The notes beneath the pieces were generated by a model. The model searched no databases. It saw only the letters and a program-made list of their open reading frames with translations, and was not told where the DNA came from. Shown here piece after piece: positions 15,783 through 24,100 of a stretch of 41,288 nt of DNA (the stretch's first letter is position 1; each line of letters begins with the position of its first letter). The DNA lies in assembly GCA_944324685.1 (NCBI GenBank), contig CALUXG010000025.1:1-41288 (forward strand). The letters are read 5' to 3'. The position numbers were made by a program, and so were the translations under genes. Origin of the DNA: an uncultured Elusimicrobiales bacterium (GTDB taxonomy: Bacteria > Elusimicrobiota > Elusimicrobia > Elusimicrobiales > Elusimicrobiaceae).

Positions 15783-17465
15783 ATGCAGAGAGTTATTTTT
15801 TCCCTTGTTTTTTTGATTTTGGCGGTGGGTCCGGCACGGGCGTTTTTTCCTTTTTCTTGGGGGAAACAGGAGTTAAAAACCGATTATTCCCAGACGGTGT
15901 GGGACCGTATTATGCTGGATCAATCCGTCTCCGATATGCGCCGAGGAATGGGGGAAATGTCATCGGCCCGTTACACAGACGCCTCCAATTCTTTTGCCAA
16001 AGCCATTATTAAAAATCCCTCCGATCCGCTGCCGCATCTGCTGTATGGGGCTTCCTTATATTGGAGCGGACGGGTGGATGACGCCATGACCGAATACCGC
16101 GAAGCGCTGCGTCTGGACCCTTCCAATGCTATGGGTTATCAGCTATTGGGCATTGCATGGGGCTGGAAAGGAAACATAGCGCAGGCGCAGGATAATTTTT
16201 TGAAAGCGGAACGCCTAAATCCGTATAAGGCGGATACGCAGATGAATTTGGGCTCTACATACGTCGCACAGAAAAAATTTGACCGCGCTTTGGATCATTA
16301 CCGCCGTGCGGTACAATTGGCTCCGCGCGAAGCGCTGTATCATTTTCAGTTGGGTTCCTTGTTTGATTTTATGGGGCGCGATGCACAGGCAGAGGCTTCC
16401 TATAAAAAAGCCCTGAAATTCTTTTATCGTTATGAAGACGCACAGCTTGCATTGGCGGCTTTGTATGAAAAGCGGGATAATACTAAAGACGCGCTAAAGT
16501 ATTATAAAAAAGCCGTTAAAACCAAATCCGGCGATTTTGTGGCCCGATTGCGCTATGGATATTTGCTTATGCGTTTGGGGCAAATCAAAGAAGCCCGAGA
16601 GGTGATGGAGGGGGCTTTTTCCATTGTGGCGTTTGATGATGACGGCTTGGCTTTGAACGCCGTATACCGCGCCAGCGGACAAAACGGCGAAACCTTTCGC
16701 AAACAAATAGAAAAATTTAAGGAGAATTTGCTTCAAGTCCCTTCCGCCAAAGATGTACAGGTGGAGGTTTCTCTGAATTATAATCCCGTTGTTTCTGCCC
16801 AGCCGCCGGAACAGGAAAACAACCGCTTTGCCGAGGCCTATCAAACGCTGTACGGTGCGCAAAATCCTTTGTCTGCCGCACAGAGCGCCGGTACCATGTC
16901 TTTCCAGCGCAGTTTCGTGTTGAACGCCGCAACGGAATTGGAACGAGAAACCCAAGTCAAAGAATTGGTGGCTGAATTGGAACGCGCCGTCAATGCGGCG
17001 GCCGACAAGTATGACGTCAGCATGACATTGCAGGGACGAACGATGGATTATGCGTCTCCGTCTGCGCTGACCCAAAGCCGTTCCGCCCCGCCCAAAGCGG
17101 TATATGACCCCCGCATCGTGGGCAATGATATGGGGCTGTGGGTGATGGGAAAAACATGGCTGCGCTATGTAGATGAAATAGAGGCAGATTTGAATGAGCG
17201 TGTTTTGCAAACGCCGTCGGCGGAATATTATATTTTGCAGGGCTTGGCCTCGCTGCTGGCGGGGAATGCGTCCGCCGCGGTAAAAGCATTTGAAGCGGCG
17301 CGCAGCTTAAACGCCTCCGACGTTTTGCCTCTGCTGGGTTTAGGTACGGCGGCCGTTATGGCAGGGGACGACTCTTCCGCCGCCGCGTATTACCGCTTGG
17401 CTTTGGAAAAAGATTCCAAAAACAAAACCGCCAGACGCAACCTAAAAGTGTTGGAGGAGGAATGA
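15783..17465 (+). CDS. Exported tetratricopeptide-repeat protein
   Basis: A 560-residue protein with an N-terminal signal peptide (about 1-20, ending GPARA) and at least five TPR units between roughly residues 55 and 270, with typical spacing such as AMGYQLLGIAWGWKGN and ADTQMNLGSTYVAQKKF. A central part (~290-440) has no repeats, and two more TPR-like units occupy the last ~90 residues. TPR proteins are scaffolds for envelope complexes such as outer-membrane assembly or pilus biogenesis, but no partner is identifiable here. Its stop overlaps the rsmA start (ATGA) and GGAGGA at its 3' end serves rsmA, so the two are translationally coupled. Confidence 0.85.
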   Translation: MQRVIFSLVFLILAVGPARAFFPFSWGKQELKTDYSQTVWDRIMLDQSVSDMRRGMGEMSSARYTDASNSFAKAIIKNPSDPLPHLLYGASLYWSGRVDDAMTEYREALRLDPSNAMGYQLLGIAWGWKGNIAQAQDNFLKAERLNPYKADTQMNLGSTYVAQKKFDRALDHYRRAVQLAPREALYHFQLGSLFDFMGRDAQAEASYKKALKFFYRYEDAQLALAALYEKRDNTKDALKYYKKAVKTKSGDFVARLRYGYLLMRLGQIKEAREVMEGAFSIVAFDDDGLALNAVYRASGQNGETFRKQIEKFKENLLQVPSAKDVQVEVSLNYNPVVSAQPPEQENNRFAEAYQTLYGAQNPLSAAQSAGTMSFQRSFVLNAATELERETQVKELVAELERAVNAAADKYDVSMTLQGRTMDYASPSALTQSRSAPPKAVYDPRIVGNDMGLWVMGKTWLRYVDEIEADLNERVLQTPSAEYYILQGLASLLAGNASAAVKAFEAARSLNASDVLPLLGLGTAAVMAGDDSSAAAYYRLALEKDSKNKTARRNLKVLEEE

Positions 17466-18226
17466 GAAAATACGGCCAGCATTTTCTAGTAAACGAACGC
17501 GTCATAGATTCTATCGTAGGGGCCGTCGCGTCGGAAGGGCGGCATTTGGTGGAAATAGGCCCCGGGCGAGGCGCTTTGACGGAAAAACTGTTGCTAAAAC
17601 CGTGTCTTTCTTTTACGCTGATTGAAATTGATCCGCTTATGCGGGATTTTCTTATGCGGCGGTTTGATGCGCTTAAAGATAAGATTATATTATCTGATTT
17701 TTTGAAATTTGATTTGAATGCATTGCCGCGGGGGCCCGTTTTTTTTGTCAGCAATTTGCCGTATATTGACGCGGCGGACATTTTGGACAAAGTTTTGTCT
17801 TATGCGCATTTTGCCGGAGCGGTGTTCATGTTTCAAAAAGAACAGGCGCGGCGCATTTTATCCCGCGCAGGCCAAGCGGAATATGGGCCTTTGTCTGTTT
17901 TGACGCAGCTTCGTGCCGACGTGCAGCCATTGCTTCGCGTGGGCAGAGGTTGTTTTAATCCGCCTCCAAAAGTGGAAAGCGAAGTGCTTCAGTTTCGTCC
18001 GTGCCGCCGTGTTTTGGCGCCAGCTGATTTTGAACGGTTTAGGCGTTTGGTTAAGGACGCGTTTGCACATAAAAGAAAAACTTTGTTTAATTCGCTGTCG
18101 CTGTCGGGATATGATAAAACGCGTCTTAGCCGTGCGTTGGCGCAGGCGCATATATCGGCGTCGGAGCGCTCGCAGGAAATTTCTTTGCAGAATTTTTTGT
18201 TTCTTAATGATTTACTGAAAAATTAA
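17462..18226 (+). CDS. rsmA: 16S rRNA dimethyladenosine transferase
   Basis: A 254-residue KsgA/RsmA methyltransferase that dimethylates two adjacent adenines near the 3' end of 16S rRNA using S-adenosylmethionine, a late step of small-subunit assembly. Motifs: GQHFL at the N-terminus, EIGPGRGALT (SAM loop), EIDPLM, SNLPY (catalytic motif IV) and FNPPPKVESEV. The helical C-terminal domain AFAHKRKTLFNSL is complete. Its start overlaps the TPR gene by 4 bases and its end overlaps the convergent formiminotransferase gene by 23 bases, with no terminator between. Confidence 0.96.
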   Translation: MRKYGQHFLVNERVIDSIVGAVASEGRHLVEIGPGRGALTEKLLLKPCLSFTLIEIDPLMRDFLMRRFDALKDKIILSDFLKFDLNALPRGPVFFVSNLPYIDAADILDKVLSYAHFAGAVFMFQKEQARRILSRAGQAEYGPLSVLTQLRADVQPLLRVGRGCFNPPPKVESEVLQFRPCRRVLAPADFERFRRLVKDAFAHKRKTLFNSLSLSGYDKTRLSRALAQAHISASERSQEISLQNFLFLNDLLKN

Positions 18227-19181
18227 GTCCGGCCTTGTATTGCAGGATTTGTTCTTGGGGCAGGAAAGGCTTTACTTCCTGCAAATGCAATCCGCGCGCC
18301 GCCGCACCGATAAGCGCATGTTCATCGGTTTCTTCGGGGGCATAATACTTCCCCGCTTCTAGCAATGCCTCTTTGGGCGCCAATCCCACCAATTCGCATC
18401 CCGTAGCGTAAAGGCCCAGCGAGCAGGCTTTTCTTTGGCAAAACTCATATACGGCATGCAACGGCGCGGCGCGAAAATCCGTAATATTACATGAGACTTG
18501 CGCACGGGAGAAATTTTCCATATACCAACCGATGGCTTTGACGCCTTTCATGCCGCCGGAACTTTCGCGGATTTTGGAGGCGATGATTTTGGCCGGAGCG
18601 GGGTCTTGCGTGTTCAAGTTTACGTTAAAAGCAATCAAAACGGGTCTTGCGCCTATAATGCATGCGCCGCTTTTTGCCGCTGTTTCCGTCAATATGCGCG
18701 GCCCAAAATCCGCCGGCAGCAGACGCAGTTTGTCTGATAAATGTTCATATTCTCCTTTGCGCAAAAAAGCCAAATTTTTTCGTTGCAAAGAGCTGGCCGC
18801 CGCCTCATACAAATACACGGGTATGCCTAATTCTTCGCCGACGCGTCGGCCTAAGTTTTGCGCGGCTTGCGCGCATTGCTGCAATGTAATATCCGCCAAC
18901 GGCACCAGCGGACATACGTCCACGGCTCCCAGTCGGGGATGTGCGCCGTGTTGTGTGCGCATATCTATCAGATTGCAGGCCAATGCAATAAATTCAAACA
19001 GGGTTTTTGTTACAGCGTTCGGTTCTCCCAGCAACGTAAAGACGGTGCGGTTGGCGGAGGAATTGGCATCGGCGCCTAAGAAACGCACCTGCGGCGCCGC
19101 ACGCAAAAGCTCCGTCAGCCTGCGCTGTACGGAAAGATTGATTCCGTCGGATATGTTTGGTACGGCTTCGATTAGAGGCAT
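18204..19181 (-). CDS. Glutamate formiminotransferase (stand-alone FT domain)
   Basis: A 325-residue protein matching the formiminotransferase half of FTCD: IEAVPNISDG at the start, THGAHPRLGAVDVCPLVPL, an internal GARPVLIAFNVNL and KIRESSGGMKGVKAIGW. The cyclodeaminase half is absent. The enzyme moves a formimino group between formiminoglutamate and tetrahydrofolate; stand-alone bacterial relatives are also known to handle 5-formyltetrahydrofolate in place of the usual cycloligase. No histidine-degradation genes are near. The ATG at 19181 starts the conserved domain; a -10 hexamer ends 6 bases before it and there is no ribosome site, suggesting a leaderless message. The 3' end overlaps rsmA. 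Confidence 0.88.
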   Translation of the reverse strand: MPLIEAVPNISDGINLSVQRRLTELLRAAPQVRFLGADANSSANRTVFTLLGEPNAVTKTLFEFIALACNLIDMRTQHGAHPRLGAVDVCPLVPLADITLQQCAQAAQNLGRRVGEELGIPVYLYEAAASSLQRKNLAFLRKGEYEHLSDKLRLLPADFGPRILTETAAKSGACIIGARPVLIAFNVNLNTQDPAPAKIIASKIRESSGGMKGVKAIGWYMENFSRAQVSCNITDFRAAPLHAVYEFCQRKACSLGLYATGCELVGLAPKEALLEAGKYYAPEETDEHALIGAAARGLHLQEVKPFLPQEQILQYKAGLNFSVNH

Positions 19182-19187
19182 ATTTAT

Positions 19188-19193
19188 ATTATA
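19188..19193 (-). promoter_or_regulatory. -10 element abutting the formiminotransferase start
   Basis: TATAAT on the minus strand, ending 6 bases before the ATG at 19181; no Shine-Dalgarno sequence lies between. Confidence 0.6.
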
Positions 19194-19242
19194 GCGCAAA
19201 AAGCGGAATCGTACGGGAAAGAAAAAACGATGAAAAAATATT

Positions 19243-19269
19243 TTGATTTTTTATAAGTTATGCTATAAT
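19243..19269 (+). promoter_or_regulatory. Promoter of the cold-shock gene
   Basis: TGCTATAAT is an extended -10 (hexamer 19264-19269); TTGATT stands 15 bases upstream. The predicted start near 19276 gives a leader of about 55 bases. Confidence 0.7.
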
Positions 19270-19276
19270 ACATATA

Positions 19277-19299
19277 GATAGCTATTAAGTTTAGCTATC
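19277..19299 (+). promoter_or_regulatory. Hairpin at the 5' end of the cold-shock leader
   Basis: GATAGCTA and TAGCTATC form a perfect 8-bp stem with a 7-base loop, placed at the predicted 5' end of the mRNA. A 5' hairpin could stabilise the transcript or respond to temperature. Confidence 0.5.
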
Positions 19300-19330
19300 C
19301 GAAATATCAAACAAGGAAGTAAAAAGTAAA

Positions 19331-19534
19331 ATGGCAAACGGAAAAGTAAAGTGGTTTAACGACCAAAAAGGTTATGGTTTCATCACGCCCGAAGATGGTT
19401 CTAAAGATCTCTTTGTGCATTATCAGGAAATTCAGGGCGATGGTTTCAAAACCTTGGCCGAAGGTCAGGAAGTAGAATTCGAAATCGTCGAATCCGAAAA
19501 AGGCCCCAAAGCCGTGAAAGTCGTTAAAAAATAA
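19331..19534 (+). CDS. Cold-shock protein (CspA family)
   Basis: A 67-residue single-stranded nucleic-acid-binding protein, one OB-fold domain. RNP1 is KGYGFI and RNP2 is DLFVHY (commonly DVFVHF), with the N-terminal GKVKWFN intact. It acts as an RNA chaperone. AAGGAAG precedes the ATG. The leader carries a 5' hairpin and the gene ends in a UUCG-loop terminator, so it is transcribed alone. The gene may be constitutive as well as cold induced; sequence alone does not tell. Confidence 0.96.
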   Translation: MANGKVKWFNDQKGYGFITPEDGSKDLFVHYQEIQGDGFKTLAEGQEVEFEIVESEKGPKAVKVVKK

Positions 19535-19556
19535 ATTTTTATTTTTTAGACTTTTC

Positions 19557-19585
19557 AAACCCGTGCCTTCGGGCACGGGTTTTTT
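19557..19585 (+). terminator. UUCG-tetraloop terminator of the cold-shock gene
   Basis: CCCGTGCC and GGCACGGG pair around TTCG, followed by six T. Confidence 0.93.
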
Positions 19586-19711
19586 CTGGATTCTCTTGTT
19601 ACGGAGTAAGAATATTTGTTCCGTTTGCCGGAGCAAAAAACAAGCCGTAACGCGGCGGCCGAGGGCCGGCGTGAAAACGAAAAAGATGCGCTATACCGGA
19701 GGTGGTATACT

Positions 19712-21085
19712 ATGGGTGTTCATAAAGCAACCGCGAAAGAGGCTCCTCTTTCCGAGTTGTGGTTGTTGTCTTATCCGCTGATTATTACAATGGCGGCGCA
19801 AGTGGTCATGCAGTTTGCGGACCGTATGTTTTTGGCGTGGTACAGTCATGAAGCTCTGGCGGCTTGTGTGCCGGCGGGTGCGTTGGCCATGACTTTTGCG
19901 GCTATGTTTATGGGGCTGGCCAGTTATACCGGCGTATTTATTTCCCAGTTTTACGCACAAAAAAAGTATGCTTCCGTTACCGTTTCTTTGTGGCAGGGGG
20001 TCTTGCTGGCGGTTTTGTCGGCTTGTTTGTTGGCGTCGCTTACGCCTCTTGGCAATGCGCTGATACGTTTCTTTGACCACGGGGTCCATGTTACGCCGCT
20101 TGAGTTGAAATATTTTGGTATTTTGAATTTATTTGGCGGTCTGTCCGTTATTAATAACGCCTTGGCCAGCTTTTTCAGCGGCAGGGGAAAAACCAAAATA
20201 CCCATGTATGTAACGATATTTGGAAATATCGTCAACATTGTTATGGATTATGTTATGATTTTCGGAAAACTCGGTTTTCCTGAAATGGGCATAGCCGGCG
20301 CGGCATGGGCCACGGTAATGGGTGTTGGCTCCATGACGCTGATTTACTGCGGGATTATTTTCGGCGGGCGCGTGCGCAAACGTTTTAAGGTGGCGCGTTT
20401 GGCGGGTTTTTACAAACCGGTTTTCTCGCGCATGCTGCGCTTTGGCGTACCCAACGGATTTGGATTTTTAATGGACACGGTGTCTTTTACGCTTTTTACG
20501 TTTATGGTGGGCAATATTGATGTGATTTCCCTGCAGGCCAGTAATGTGGTCATGTCTATGCAGCCGGTGGTGTTTACCGTGATTTTGGGCTTAGGGGTGG
20601 GCATACAGATTCTGGTCAGCAAATACCAAGGCTTAAACCGTCCCGATTTAAGCGTGCGCGTGCTTAAAAACGCCTGTGTTCTCGGTTATAGCTATGCCGG
20701 AGCGGTGGCTTTGGCTTTTTTCTTTGCGGCGCCGCTGTTTGTGGGACTGTTTATTCCGGCGTCATCAGCCGATGCTGCGGCCATTACGGCCAAAACATAT
20801 CCGCTGATGAAACTGGTCAGCTTGTTTGTGCTGTTTGACGCCACCTATCTCATTTTCGGGGAAACCATACGGGGGGCCGGGGATACGCGCTATTATATGA
20901 TAGTGATGCTGGCCTGCGCGTGGCTGCTGCTGATTCCGGGTACGTGGCTGATTGTGTATAAATTGCACGGCAGTGTATTTGCGGTATGGAGCTGGCTGAC
21001 GTTTTATGCCGGCTTGACGGCTGTATTTATGGCATGGCGGTTTTTTGTCGGCAAGTGGAAAAACATACGCGTTACCGTACAGTAA
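19712..21085 (+). CDS. MATE-family efflux transporter
   Basis: A 457-residue membrane protein with the length and roughly 12 hydrophobic spans of the multidrug and toxin extrusion family, in two related halves. The N-terminal half has PLIITMAAQVVMQFADRMFL, like the NorM/DinF signature around helix 1, and the equivalent in the second half is FGVPNGFGFLMDTVSFTLF. These exporters use sodium or proton gradients to expel cationic compounds. I start at 19712 because GGAGG lies 9 bases upstream; the longer in-frame extension is hydrophilic and unlike the family. Convergent with the macroglobulin gene; substrate unknown. Confidence 0.9.
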   Translation: MGVHKATAKEAPLSELWLLSYPLIITMAAQVVMQFADRMFLAWYSHEALAACVPAGALAMTFAAMFMGLASYTGVFISQFYAQKKYASVTVSLWQGVLLAVLSACLLASLTPLGNALIRFFDHGVHVTPLELKYFGILNLFGGLSVINNALASFFSGRGKTKIPMYVTIFGNIVNIVMDYVMIFGKLGFPEMGIAGAAWATVMGVGSMTLIYCGIIFGGRVRKRFKVARLAGFYKPVFSRMLRFGVPNGFGFLMDTVSFTLFTFMVGNIDVISLQASNVVMSMQPVVFTVILGLGVGIQILVSKYQGLNRPDLSVRVLKNACVLGYSYAGAVALAFFFAAPLFVGLFIPASSADAAAITAKTYPLMKLVSLFVLFDATYLIFGETIRGAGDTRYYMIVMLACAWLLLIPGTWLIVYKLHGSVFAVWSWLTFYAGLTAVFMAWRFFVGKWKNIRVTVQ

Positions 21086-21098
21086 TAAGTTTCATATG

Positions 21099-21132
21099 CA
21101 AACGCCCCGCTTTTATGAGCGGGGCGTTTTGC
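21099..21132. terminator. Bidirectional terminator between MATE and macroglobulin genes
   Basis: ACGCCCCGCT and AGCGGGGCGT pair around TTTATG (21111-ish), with A-rich left and T-rich right flanks that work on both strands. Confidence 0.88.
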
Positions 21133-21146
21133 AGGTGTATAATTCT

Positions 21147-24100
21147 CTACTTTTCCTGCGGCTGCACTTGCAGGCGTGCCGAATCCGTGTGGGCCGAAAA
21201 CTCCGGCGCATACATAGACTGCACCTGTGCGGGCAGGGCGTGATAGTCGCCGCCTAGCGTGGGGCGCAGGGTGTAGCGCAAGGTATAGGTGCCGGCCGGC
21301 ACGCGGTCAAAGAAGAAGTTGGTGGCCGCATCACGGTTTTCTCGGTAGAAACTAAGGCCGTCATAGTTCCAGCCGCTTAAGAGTTCCGTACTTTCAAAAC
21401 CGGCGGGTTTGGGATCCGTCAGCAGTATAAAATCAAAAGCGCTGTCTGCCGTCAGCGTCAGACGCACTTCCACTTCACCGCCTACGGCCAGAACTTCTCC
21501 TTCCTGCAAAGCGCGTACTTTTTCCCGTCCGTTTTCGGTATATCTAAGCAGGTATTCGCGTGTGACGTTCAGCACCCCTTTGGGAGAAGCTTTGGCATTT
21601 TCCGTCGTATATACGGCGTCCAGCGATACAAAACCCGTCAATCCGCCGCGTTTGGCCACGGAAGCCGTGTAGTATTTGTCGTTTACATTTTCGGATTCTT
21701 TGGTCCAAGCCAATTGCTCGCTCCATTCCAAAGGTTCAAAATGCAGTGTTTTCTTTTCGCCGCCCCATTGCAAAGTATATTCGGCGGGATCATCCAAAAG
21801 TCCGTTGCGTTTCATATAATCAAGCAGCGCATATATGGCCTCGGCCGTGGCGGCGGAAGAATCCCACGCCTGTGCTTTGCGGTTAAACAACAGCCATTTT
21901 ACCAAACCTTGTGCTTTATTGGATTCGGGGCGTATTTCCAACAGCGTGCGCAGCGTGGCCGTCTGTGTAGCCAAGGTGTCATTGTACCAAAGCCAGCTTT
22001 GCGCTTCAGGCGCAAAATAAGAGCCGGTAACCGGATCTGTACGCATCTGAGACAGCGCCACATCCAAGTAATTTTGTGCGGTGGTGTTTTTGCCTAAGCG
22101 GTAATAAGCCGCCGCGGCATAGCTTTGGCCCAAAGGCGTCATGTATACAGCGTGTTCTCCGGCATAATCCAGCCATTTTTGTACGGGAGCTTGTTTGATT
22201 TCTTTCCAATCCTGAGGGAAAGCCGTAAATACATAAGCCGCATATAAGGCATGCGCAACGGTGGAGGCGGAACCTGCAGCTTGTTTTAAGTTCTCCTCTA
22301 TGCGCGGCGCCAGCCACGCCAAAGCCTTTTTGGCCGCTTTTTGCGGTATTTGTCCGCCATAGCGCAAAGCTTCGGCATATGCCGCCAACAGCCGCAGGGT
22401 AATGTATTCGCTGGCAGTACCGTCCGGCATCCAGCTGTATCCGCCAGAAGCCGTTTGGTATTTGGCCAACTCTTTTTCCACTTTTGCCTGCGCTTTTTTC
22501 ACGGCGGCAGGATCAAACAAATCCGTCAGAAACGCTTTTTCCGTCCCTGATCCTCGCGCTTCCTGCAGCCAAGGCGTTTGGCTGAGCAAAAGCAAACGGG
22601 CGGGGTCCTGCTCGTCCCATACGGGGGTTTGCGTTTGGCGTTTGGGCAGGTTGTCCACGGCGTTTTGCAAGAGAGGATAGGTCTTATAAAAGCCGTTTAC
22701 AACGGCGAGCGGCACATAGCTGTCAGCCAAACTCAGCGCGTCTTGGTAACGCGGCTTTAGCAATTGCGGCATGGCGTTAAATACAGATAGCAGCAGGCCC
22801 GGATCTACGCGCAAGGTAACGGAGGAAACTTGTCGGCTGGCGTCCGGCACGAGCAAATTCTCCAGCTTTAGGCTTTGCGTACCGCTTTCCAAAGCCGCCG
22901 TTACACTATCCGTTAAGCGCTCTTTAGCGGGCAGAATGGGCAGCGTGCGGCTTTCGGCGTCGGTGTTTTGTTCGCTGCGCAGGGTGGCGGCAACGGTTAA
23001 TATGCCTACCCCTTGAGGCACACGAACGGGCCACACGACGTCCGTCGTGCCGCCAGCAGGTACGGAGAGCGTTTGTGTCGTTTTCTCTATGCCAAATGGC
23101 GAGGCCGCGTTTTTGCCATCTTGCGTCAAATCCAAGGTTACTTCAACGGTGCGTTTTTTGTCCGTTAAGTTGGTAACTTGCGCGACGATGTCGCTGCTAT
23201 CTCCTTCGCGCCAAAAACGCGGCAGGGACAGGCGTACCATCATGTCTTTTTGCGTAACGGTTTGGGCGGTATACGCTCCGAAGTCCGCTTCGCGCGTTAG
23301 CGCAAATGCCACCACATTCCATGCGGTCAGGCTTTCGGGCATGGTAAAGTTTAATGTGGCTTTCCCATTTTTCAGCGGCAGCATGGGATTAAAATAAGCG
23401 GTTTCCGAAAAGTCCGTGCGCGGAGCGGTTTGATCCGAGGTACCATTTTCCGCACTGCCTGCATCCGCCGTGGCGGAGGCGGATTCTTCTACAGCTATAT
23501 CCACTCCGTCACGCGCCGCCGAGTCCATGGCTATGGAGTTTTGTACGGAGGCCATAGGGACGGCGGCTTTAAGCATGACGCTTCCCGCAGCGGAACGCGC
23601 CATGGCGCCATATGCGCGGAAATACGGCTGCAAATTCAGCCTTGGCATAACGGGGGCGGCCAATATTTCCCTTTCGTCTTTTTGATTGAACAAAGACGTG
23701 GCATATACGCTAAAACCGCTGTCGCCCAGCCCCGCTCCAAATGAAGAAGAGGAATAGAGGCGATCCAAAGACAGAACGCTCTGCGCCGATGAAGCGTAAT
23801 AATCCAGCGACTTGTCATATACGCGCGCCGACAACTGTCCTTGGACGTTTTGTCCGGCGGCGTTTTTGAGTGAAACGTTCCATGCCGTTTTTTCGGCTGG
23901 TTTGACTGCGGCGGGAACGTCTATGTGCAAGGTCAATTCTTTATTGTCAAACGGTACGTCTATAAACGTTTGAGCCGTGTAGAAACGATAATCCGCCGCG
24001 CCAAACCAGCGCAGATGAACCCCTCCGCGCCAATCGTCTTGTATGGGCAGCGTATAAACGCCCACTCCGGCGCCGGTAATTTCGCGCAGGGCCAAAAATT

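Noticed and set aside
16494-17210. A 238-codon minus-strand frame opposite the TPR gene.
   Set aside because: No ribosome site or family resemblance; the plus strand has TPR motifs and a signal peptide.
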